In this document: piece by piece, positions 54,993-64,000 of the stretch
Numbering within the stretch: position 1 is the first letter of the stretch
Layout of the letters: each line of letters begins with the position of its first letter
Assembly (NCBI GenBank): GCA_004194705.1
Contig: SADC01000031.1
Span: 62,001-126,000, forward strand
Length of the DNA: 64,000 nucleotides
Direction of reading: 5' to 3'
Origin: Ditylenchus dipsaci
Taxonomy: Eukaryota > Nematoda > Chromadorea > Rhabditida > Anguinidae
Made by a program: the position numbers and the translations under genes
The notes under the pieces: model-generated
Seen by the model: only the letters and a program-made list of their open reading frames with translations
Told to the model about the DNA's origin: nothing
Databases searched by the model: none

Positions 54993-56317
54993 TCAAGCCA
55001 TATATAATACGCCTCCAATTACATTTTTTCGTTTTTGACTGATTTTCGGAGGGCAAGACGTGCTTTGTCCCGTTTCCTATTTTTTTAATTCTGACTCTGA
55101 CTTAGAATTCCCTGTATATCATATGTGAAATTCTACAGTCAATCCGGCTGGTTTCATTCTAAATCAGAATCATTGAGTGGTCATTCTGAGTCGAAATAAA
55201 AAAATTCAACCGCACGAAAACATGCTTTACCCCAAAAGTTATTCGACACAAAAACTTTATTTGGAGGTGTATTTTATCAAAAAAGATTCTACATGAAAAA
55301 CCATAAACGAGAAATATTTTTTCTGTTTAAACACAAAGCATTAATTCATTGGCAAAATGGCTATTTAAAAATTAGATTTTTTCAAGTTGTTCATAATTTC
55401 GTTTAGAATACTTTTTAGTTGGTTCAGGATAAATTTCGGTACCCCCGGTAATATTTCAAACACCCAAAATTTGCCTTGGTCCCCCAAGCTGATTTTTTTC
55501 TATAAAAAATTTTAAATTTTCAAGCGATAATTATCAAAAAAAAATCCGCTTCAAAAAACCTAAAAGTTTTTTTGATTAAGCTTTTGTAAAACAAAAAAAT
55601 AGATGTATCACGATTAAAAAATGTTTTTTTTTCAAAAATAAAATTTAATAAAAAATTTCTGTTAAAAAATTCCAAATGTGTTATGTTCCAGTAGCGACGA
55701 AAATTCCAGTGGAAGGCCAAGGCAAATTGGAGGGTTGGCTGTTGGGGTCGACCAAAGTCGCGTCAGCGGTCTACCCCGAGATTAGCCAATTTTCTATTTT
55801 ATCTAAAAAATTTTAATGCAGAAAAAATTATGTTAACTAAAATTTAAGAGTTATCGAAAAAATCGATTTATTTTTTCTTAATCATTTTTCATCGATAACA
55901 ACTTTCATGGTTTTGTTGTTGAGTGGGCTCCACTTCTGTGCGTTCTTTGCACTTTTGTTGCATTCTAGGGTGCTCTCTTCTCTACCTTGTAGTTCTTATA
56001 GCAAAGTTTTGGAAGGGAAAATAGTTTGGTAAACAGGATAGAGAGCACAAACCAGAGGAGTAATATGATTGATGCCATTTGTTTTCTCTGCTTTTACTCT
56101 GCCAGTACTATGGTTTGTTCTTGTTTTTTCTCCACATGCTGTCCCAAAAATGAGGACATATTTTGAAAATTACAGCAAGAGCCCTCAGGGGTGAAAAAAC
56201 CAGAATTTTTTATTTTGGATTACCGAGGAGGTCTTGATTTATTTTTCAAACAGCCAGTAGTTCAATTTAAACTCATGCTCACATTAAGTCTGCTTTGCTT
56301 CCCCATGCTAAGGTGAA
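54993..56317. other. Intergenic region with a CCTTGGTC fold-back
   Basis: 55468-55735 is bounded by AATTTGCCTTGGTCCCCC and GGCCAAGGCAAATT. Otherwise AT-rich without a gene. Confidence 0.45.
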
Positions 56318-56862
56318 AACACACCTCAAATTATGTGTTGACCTACTAGTTCTCAAAACTTGTTTTTCTCGGTGTTTACTTTTCAACTTTTTTAATTTTT
56401 GAACCAGAATGTAGCTCTGAATCTTTACTTCTTAATGAGCTATTAACTAGCTGAATGCAATATCGAAAAGTGGCTGAACTATTGGGTTTTCTAAAACCAT
56501 TAAATCTCCCGTCAAATTTTTAAAAATTATCCTTCTCAGTGTTAACTTTTCAAAATTTTTATTTTTTGCATTAGCATGTAGCCCTGAATCTCTAGGTTCT
56601 GATAAGCCATTCACTAGCTTGATACAATTTTGAAAAACGGGAGAAAAATTGAGTTTTTCAAAACTACACCTTTTTTAAAAAAGATTTGTTCTCCCACTTT
56701 TAAAATTGTTTTCAACTAGTTGATAGCTCATTTGAAACTAGAGATTCAGGGCTACATGCTGTGAAAACAAAAAACTAAGTTTGATATAAAAAAAAACACG
56801 GAGAGCAAAAAGTTTTAAAAATTTGAGGAGGTAAATACATAATTTGAGGTCTGTTTTCAATT
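56318..56862. repeat. Fold-back element
   Basis: Arms CACCTCAAATTATGTGTTGAC / ...ATACATAATTTGAGGTCTG, CTCGGTGTTTACTTTT and AGCATGTAGCCCTGAATCTC pair with sequence on the right half. Confidence 0.7.
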
Positions 56863-56914
56863 TTAGTCTTTTTATAAAAGCCTAATGTTTAATAAGCGCC
56901 TCTATACAGACGTA

Positions 56915-57493
56915 CAGGGTTCGCCAATTTTTTCGCACGTATTTGTTTTGGCCATAACTTTTTTGTTTTTCATGATTTTGACGTAATTTTTTTTTTAAAG
57001 AAAGCTGAGACTCTAGGCAACCGAACCGTACAAAAATTTATATAACATAACAGCTAGAGCCCAATGCGGAGGAGCACCGTCTTGCATAAAAATCAGATCT
57101 CGGGCACCTGAAATCAAAAAGTCAACAAATTCGTATCGATACACGCACACCTCTAACTGCCGGATAGAATTGATTTTCAAGCAAACGCAAATAGCTGATT
57201 CCTGTCACATTTTCCTCAAAGAAGAACGGTCCAATCACTCCTCTTCGCCCAATTGCAGCCCAACAACCTTTGCCTTGTCTTGAACTGTGTAGGTCATGGC
57301 TAAAAAAAGAAAAACTAGACCTTTTCCTTAATCACAATTTTTAGTGTGTACGGCAAACAAACATAAACAAATTTGGTACGGTTCGGTTGCCTAGAGTCTC
57401 AGCTTTCTTTAAAACAACAAATTACGTCAAAATCATGAAAAATAAAAAAGTTATGGCCAAAACAAATACGTGCGAAAAAATTGGCGCACCCTG
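56915..57493 (-). mobile_element. Mariner-like element with transposase remnant
   Basis: Terminal inverted repeats of about 80 bp (CAGGGTTCGCCAATTTTTTCG / CGAAAAAATTGGCGCACCCTG), TA on both sides (56913-56914, 57494-57495). On the minus strand the interior encodes pieces of an IS630/Tc1-mariner DDE transposase: GCWAAIGRRGVIGPFFFEENVTG...YLRLLENQFYP, a frame break, then DLIFMQDGAPPHWAL, which holds the second catalytic Asp (MQDGAPPH). The rest of the transposase is deleted, so it is inactive. Confidence 0.85.
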
Positions 57494-57715
57494 TATATTC
57501 GTCGACTAAATCAAATTTAGCTGGTCAATAACTCATTTCGCAGCACATTTCTTAGCTTCCGAAAAAATTCATTGGAGAAAAAAGTTAAAGCAATAAATGC
57601 ACCTGGGTCGACACTCATTGTGAACATAATTTTAACTAGAACGAGCTTCAGCGATGCTGTTTTTTTTTCGATTTTCGCTAGCTAACAAAAAACATAAAAA
57701 GAGTTAAAAAATAAA

Positions 57716-57911
57716 AGCCGAGACATTTGTCCCTAATAGTGACAAATGTTTTTTGTTAACTGTATACGACAAAACTGACGTGTACAGTTAACCAAAAATT
57801 GACAAATGCCGGCTGTCGTTTGTCACTATTAGTGACAAATGTCTGGTTTCCGCCTTCCTACATACAGGGTGTTCTGAAAAAAATCGCTTTTTTTCGCACA
57901 CCCTGTACGCA
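57716..57911. repeat. Two small fold-backs
   Basis: 57720-57846: GACATTTGTCCCTAATAGTG / CACTATTAGTGACAAATGTC. 57866-57908: TACAGGGTGTTCTGAAAAAAA / TTTTTTTCGCACACCCTGTA, probably the fused ends of a mariner-like element. Confidence 0.7.
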
Positions 57912-59233
57912 ACGGATTTTAGCATCATTTTGCTATCATAAATTATTATTATCCAAAACTACATGTGTTTACTAATCTTTATCGTTTGCTAAAAAAATCG
58001 AAGTAATTCATGTCGAAATTAAGAACTTTTTGGTGCTGATATCCAACTATGGACAAAAATTTAATCAATAATTTTATCTAGTTTATATTTTGCTTTTTCA
58101 CTTCACTAAACTCATCTCGTGTTCCATCTATTATTGTTCAATAGTTTTCTGCTCTCTCCTGTTTCACTTAATTACTCTGTAGTATTATTGACTGGAAAAA
58201 TGTAGAAGTGTCTGCGTCAAAAGACTTTTTCTTTTGCCTACTATTATCTATGGAAAATTATCACATTTTTTAATTTAATCAGTATATGGACCAAAGAGAA
58301 CAGAAAATCACCAGATTTTTACTTTTTGTTGTAAAATATTCCGTTTAGATTAAAATTTAAAAAGTATAGGAAACGATCTTGTTTGTTTTTATGGTTTAAC
58401 AAAATTCAGTACGAATGGTTGATAATAAAAAAGGGATGCTATTAATCCTATGGGGCGATTTTGGCGTCTGAACATGTGTGCCTGGGTATTCGTGGAATGT
58501 CATTTGTGGGCTCTTTATTTCGCGGACTGATATTAATGGCTTAAACTTTGAGGAGTGAGATTAACGGCTGGCTCATTGTCATTTGTGGTCCAAAAATGCC
58601 AAATTGAGCTGATGTGACGTTTGCGGACATTTTACGAGTTCAAAAAAGGCTTTTATCTAAACCAAAAGCCAGTTTGTATTTGTGTATTTAGTCCTAAACG
58701 ATTTTACCGTTGTCGTGTCCGCAAATGTGTTCGAACTCTAAAATAAAAGCCTGTACAAGAAATTTAGCTATGTAAATACTTTTTCGCCAGTTTTGTATAT
58801 CAGACGTAGGTCGTCCGGAAAGTCCGCTCTTTTTTCCAAAAGAACCTTTTTGTGGCATTGTTTTTTTCTATTGATTTTAGACCATTTTTTAGAAGTTAGA
58901 CTCATTTTGTGGCCGAGATTCTTAGCTGCAAAATGAGTGTTCAACTTCTGAAAAATGGTCTAAAATTAATAGAAAAAACACACTGTCACAAAAATCTCCT
59001 TTGTGAAAAAACGCACAAATTTTCCGGACGACCAATTTTTATCCTTACATTTTAGAATATTTTTTTTTAAAACAGTTCAGATACTGAGCAATTCATAAAC
59101 TACAAATATTTTTATATTTCGAAGTGTTTGATGGAGTTGAGCTTGACTACGACTCTTCCTCTGATTTAGCACCCAGAAAAAAGTAGCGTTAAAAGTGTAC
59201 TTTTTATTGTTGTCATTTTACTTTCAACTTTAG
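57912..59233. other. Region upstream of the HIF-1 exons
   Basis: 58806-59033 is a fold-back (GGTCGTCCGGAAAGTCCGC / TTTCCGGACGACC, inner TTAGACCATTTTTTAGAAGTT / AACTTCTGAAAAATGGTCTAA). No further exon of HIF-1 could be recognised here. Confidence 0.5.
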
Positions 59234-62200
59234 ATGTATTGAGAGACGTCGAGAGACCTCTCGGTATGCAGCTAGAGATCGCCGAGGAAAAGAGGCGGAT
59301 GTTTTTGTTGGCTTAAAAGAAGTTGTGCCTATAGTGGAGGAGTGCACTGCCACTCATGTGGACAGGATAGCCATGCTCAGGGTGGCTGCAACTCTGTGTA
59401 GGTTGCGCAAAAATGCCGGAAGATGTATCACTTTAATAAAAATGTTAATAAAATTTAGTTTTTATGTATATTACAGTTTGGAGCAAAGCCGGTCAGCCTT
59501 TGGTGCACAAGCTGAAGATGTGGATGGATGTGTGCATGAATCAAAAGATGAAACTAATATTTGGACTGAAAGTAGCCTGACTGAATGTCTGGATGGCTTT
59601 GTGCTTATGGCGGCAGCAGATGGCACTGTGTTGTATATCACTGAGAGTGTTTCAGTCTTCTTAGGATTGACTCAGGCAAGTGAACAACAGATTTTTGGTT
59701 CTTACTAAAAGTAACAACTTAGCAAGTTCTAAGCTGTGAAAAAATAATCAAAATGGATAAAAAATTCGATTTTTTTAAACTTTATGGCTTGTTCAGAAAC
59801 CTAGAACTAAAGCATTTATCATCATGAACAATTCGTAGGTAGAGTCTGCAACTTTTAATACAGCTCCGGGTTCCTCAACAAGCAATAGAAATGGACATTT
59901 TAGATGACTTTATCATCACTCCAGATCAAAAATGACTGAAAATAGAGCTAACAGCACTGAATTAAGGCTCCAATTTGTCTTTATATTCAGAATAACACCT
60001 TCAAAATTACCCAAATTAACTTCCGTGACTTTCTTTTCTATATGAGCGTGAAATATCTAGCAAAGTTGTCTTAGAAATATTTAAAATTTCCTGGCGCCCA
60101 TTTAAAAAATAAGTGCGCATTGGAGCATCGCACTGAAGTGATTTTGAAAATTTGAAAATTGAGAATAAGAAATTTTTAAGCGTACTAACCTTTCAAGGCA
60201 CTAGAAAAAACTTTGAATGATAATTGGCAATGATAATTTGAGTATATTAGCAGTTTAAATGGACTAAAGTGATAACTAATATTGACAGTTTTCTCAAATT
60301 TTGATGACATTTTGATTATCAGTTATACATCATCATCATATTTTTATTTTTCAAACATAGATATTTCAAGCGTTTTTGTTTAGACAGACTTCATCGGCCG
60401 CTACTTGAAAGATTTTGTTCATCAATCAGACTATGACGAACTAAGCAAGGCTATTATTGGCTCAGAAGCTGGTAATGATTGTGACTGTGGTTTGGTGCTA
60501 CGCATGAAGTCCGTGATTAGTCCGAGAGGAAGAAATTTGAATTTTAAATCAGCTTTGTACAAGGTGAAAAAAAAATTAAATACCTGAATAACTTAAATAT
60601 TTTTAAGGCAATTATGTGCAAATGCAGATTTATAGCTAATGCTGGAGATGGAGGTAAAATTACGCTCATACATGGATGCAGTAATCCAGCGGGTCAAGGT
60701 AGCCAGCCAGGCACAACACTAAATTCTACAATTGCCAAAGGCAATGAAGCAGCTAGCGGCATGCACATGACCAGACATACCTGTGACATGAAATTTACAT
60801 TTGTTAGTGATAGGTTAGTTTTTTCGTTAGTGCCATTCAAAAGCATATCAGTAAGCAAGTGAAATGGCAAAAATCTATAAACGATGCTAACTTTAAAAGT
60901 TTCTAAAAGACCATGGCGTTTCCAAATAAGTGGCGGGAGTGATTCGTGTAAAATATATAGTGAGGAGTTTTTTGAGGAGCCCGTGTTTGGATTATTGAAC
61001 TCCTAAGTCGTCAATTTTCAGGTTTTGTTTTCGGGTTCATATAATCGACTAATTCAGGGTACTCGAATACTCTAGTGAGATGTAAAGTACTAGAGCAAAA
61101 AATGTTGCCTCCCAGTAATTCAACTTTTATAAATGCCACTCCGCTTAAAAAGCATGGTTCTAAAAAAATTTAAGCTTAAAAAATTCCGATTGTTAATTAT
61201 TTAACAACTTTCAATAATCAAAATATAAAATAATTCGTTAAATTTATTGTGCAGGATACTGCCATACTGATTGGAATATTTTCAGCTTGAACTACTTACT
61301 CTGCCATTCCGCCAAGTCTTTAATGGGCACTTCCTTCTATGATTTGGTCCATCCAGGAGATCTGTTTACCTTAACCAACTCAATGAAAGATCTATTTCGC
61401 AAAGGCTACTGCAGAACCAATTTCTACCGTCTATTGGGATCTAACAGCTCTGTGGTTTGGTCACAAACAGAAGCTACCACCATTAATCACACCACTAGAG
61501 GTCAAAAAGGTCAATATGTACTGTGTGTGCACTCTATTTTGGGGTCGGACTTTTTTGTTGTAAATATTTTCAGTTATCTATCGAGCATTTTAGAATGCAA
61601 AGTGAAGCAGATTTCTGGTGTCCATTGAACTGTAATCTAGGTAAGGATTCCAATGACAATGAGGCAGTATGCGAGCAAGCAGCTCAAGCAGTGAAAAGAA
61701 ACGTCAAAGCCGAGATTTTTGATGTAGCAGGTATTATTTACATTGCTTGCTGATATATTTTAAACCAACTGGGCCTGCCTAAGAGTTTCTAGCTTGTTAG
61801 CTTATTTTATCTCTTACTAATACCGTTCAATGAATCAAGCAAAAATGACTTAAAATATAATTTTTCAAATAATTTAGGCGGCTTTATACTGCATTTGCTC
61901 TAAAATACGCGCACCGCTAAGCTCAATTGACCCAGTAATCCAACAAAGCTTGAAAATTAGCCATACATGTGGCCCTAGATCTGAGTTTCTAAAAGAAAAA
62001 GTAGGTCAGCATATAAGACGCCTTCATTAAAATTCTTTTTTCATTTCTGACTGGGGGTGAGGGTGTCGATAAGGAGTCATGTTTTTGTCCTAGACACTCA
62101 AATAACTCTCAAAATGAACTCACTCATGTTTTGAAACTTTTTGAGCTCGTCATTAACTGTATAATTTCTCGTATGACGAACGAGAAATTTTACAGTTATC

Positions 62201-63956
62201 CGTTTTTGACTACAGTTATTTTCGGGTCGAAAACTGTCGATTTTAGGACAAAAATACACTTCACTTAATCCTTTGCCAGCTCATAACTCCCACCCAAAGT
62301 CAGAAATAAAAAAAGTTCCGAAAGGCCAACATACGTAACATACTATATTTGTTTTAATGAAAAATTAACTGTTTAAAAAAAATTGTTTAAACAAATATTT
62401 TACAAATAGTGACCATACTTACCCAATTTTATTTTAACAGAATACTTTGGGCGTCAACCCGAATTCATCGACTGTATGGACTTCACTCCGCTGATCGAGC
62501 CCATAACTGTGGCAGCTGCTATGAGCCTTCCATCCACCATTCCACCAGCCAGACCTCAGATCCAAATAGCCAACTACCAAGATGAAACAGATTTTGCTGA
62601 TCCCAATTTGGCAGGACCTACTTTAAACACACTCAGTTCTCAAACAGAATTTCTGACCGATAATGATCAATATGAAGTCGAGCACCAAGAAAGACAACCA
62701 CGTAAGCCTAAATTCCAGCTACCTTACGTGCTTGAGTCAAACCAAGCGGGTGACAAAGAACATGAGCGATCTTTAAAAATTATTAATGCATTTTGTCGGC
62801 GAGTGCTAGGAGACTTTAATGAAGAATTTAGTGGCTTGAAAAAGCGACTAAATGTTAGCAAAAATATAGCGGCAATACAAGAGCAACAAGATTCTTGCAA
62901 TCATTACATAAGTCTGCCCGTTTACGCCAAATTTATGGAGCCTAAAGCTGCGGATGTGCAATCTGAAAATGATGGACGGCCGTTTTGTCGGGGACAAGCA
63001 TCTACATCCTCCAGCTTAAATATTTCTAAGAGATTGTCCTATGCTAGAAAATGGAGTGCTAGACTTGAACATCAGGTCATACTTGTAATACGTTGGACTA
63101 ATACGTGTTCTTACCTTGTGTCGCTTGCTGACATTTTCTTTGTCTACAACTACTCAAATTTATCTATCCTTTGTTGCTTTTTTCCAATTATTGTAGTCGC
63201 TATTCACCATTTTTAGAATCCGATGTAAATCGTTAAATGGGTTCCAGTGGAGAATCCGTTCTCATTTTTTGCCTTGGTCCCCCTGTTATGTTGAACGTGA
63301 TCATGTTAGCTGTAATTAACATATTAACATAACTATAATGGACAGGGGACCAAGTTTTTTCAGCAGTAAACAACATGGGGGATCAAGGTGAAAATGGGAA
63401 CCGATTCTCCATTAGAATCTATCGCGCAATATATATAATTTTTTTTAGTCTGCCATGAAACCAACAAAAATTACTTCCATATTAAGTAATCATTATAACA
63501 AAGCTTTCTTTATTCTTTTTATAAAACACAAAAAGAATGTTTGCGAAAAAATTCCATATAGAACCCCCGATTTACAGTTCCTTGGGGAATTTTATGAACC
63601 GGTTTGCAGTGGTGCTAGTTAGAAACAGGTTTTAAAATTTTCCCCGATCTATTCAAAAAACAGGAGTTGACCCAAAAATCTTTGGAAACTAACTATTTAC
63701 TAAAATATCGTTGCAATTTAATCTTGTCTCATTTGAGCGCATTATTAAAAAAGAGAGCTTAGTTAATAATAATTACTTGCAAAATTTCCTATTTACACTC
63801 CACGATTTTTAGGCACTAGAAAGAGTAGCTATGAAGAGGTACTGCAGTGGTTGTTCCGCGATGAGGAGGAAGAGGATATCTCTAATTTCCAAAATGCGCC
63901 ACCGCAACAACAACATCCAATGCAAGAAGTCAGCTTTCCATATCGACGAACGAATG
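59234..63956 (+). CDS. hif-1: HIF-1 (hypoxia-inducible factor alpha, bHLH-PAS), partial
   Basis: Oxygen-regulated transcription factor that pairs with ARNT/AHA-1 in the nucleus. Exons: 59234-59424 (basic region [22 protein letters not shown] and helix-loop-helix), 59477-59675 (PAS-A start, [21 protein letters not shown]), 60384-60563, 60608-60813 ([13 protein letters not shown]), 61286-61543 ([38 protein letters not shown]), 61574-61730, 62441-about 63075 ([17 protein letters not shown]) and 63813-63956 ([19 protein letters not shown]), continuing past the window. The linker exon 62441-63075 is much longer than I recall in C. elegans. The proline-hydroxylation (LxxLAP) region is not reached. 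Intron 2 starts with GC. Single bases are missing near 59421 and 61543. The last two exons do not match in phase at my chosen donor. First exon not found. Confidence 0.95.
62155..62205. repeat. AACTGTATAATTTC hairpin in a HIF-1 intron
   Basis: AACTGTATAATTTCTCGTATG / CGAGAAATTTTACAGTTA forms a stem. The same motif type is seen near 23543, 25742 and 30507-30665. Confidence 0.6.
63250..63413. mobile_element. TTGCCTTGGTC-family MITE in a HIF-1 intron
   Basis: GGAGAATCCGTTCTCATTTT then TTGCCTTGGTCCCCCTGTTATG at left; CAACATGGGGGATCAAGGTG and CCGATTCTCC at right. Confidence 0.75.
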
Positions 63957-64000
63957 GTAGTTCATAATAATTTCGACAAAAAACTCTATTACTTATTTTC

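Overview
The window is nuclear DNA of a nematode that is not Caenorhabditis itself. The clearest evidence is a split bHLH-PAS gene at the right edge whose peptide follows nematode HIF-1 closely through the bHLH, PAS-A and PAS-B domains and two distinctive downstream blocks. Other protein genes also match animal or nematode families, many introns are 45-60 bp with T-rich acceptors, and the background is AT-rich. I found no rRNA, CRISPR array or complete tRNA gene.

Layout: 1-558 (-) 5' part of a 2-hydroxyacid oxidase gene. 942-3301 a hAT-like element with an exact 8-bp target duplication, carrying minisatellites and a nested 553-bp LTR element (TRIM). 6011-7038 (+) a secreted coiled-coil protein. 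9386-10110 (+) a secreted Gly/Gln/Ser-rich protein or its remnant. 14424-15025 (-) an intronless DUF1264/OBAP-family gene. 15-20 kb dense fold-back elements. 20789-21280 (-) a secreted Gly/Gln-rich protein. 22158-26282 (-) a C2H2 zinc-finger gene. 27001-27723 a fold-back built of CTCGAGT-type repeats. 27874-31741 (-) ferroportin. 33904-39455 (-) EAK-7/MEAK7 (TLDc). 40634-40826 (+) a 44-aa membrane microprotein. 41-48 kb repeats, including a second TRIM nested in a fold-back. 48629-48917 (+) an unrecognised gene end. 49258-50498 two almost identical secreted-protein genes as a head-to-head palindrome. 51673-54102 (-) an MPPED-type metallophosphoesterase. 54-59 kb repeats. 59234-63956 (+) HIF-1, running off the window.

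The genes do not form an operon or one pathway. Ferroportin, HIF-1 and the oxidase concern iron and oxygen, but the only link here is proximity. Most of the remaining DNA is fold-back (inverted-repeat) elements of several families, often nested. One 270-bp double-hairpin core recurs at six places inside different outer arms.

Two cautions. At least eight coding frames are restored by adding one base to a short homopolymer, which points to residual assembly indels rather than many pseudogenes. Two introns, in ferroportin and the metallophosphoesterase, fit the reading frame only if they end in AT instead of AG, and three introns begin with GC. Exon borders were placed by hand from reading frame, splice motifs and family conservation recalled without a database.
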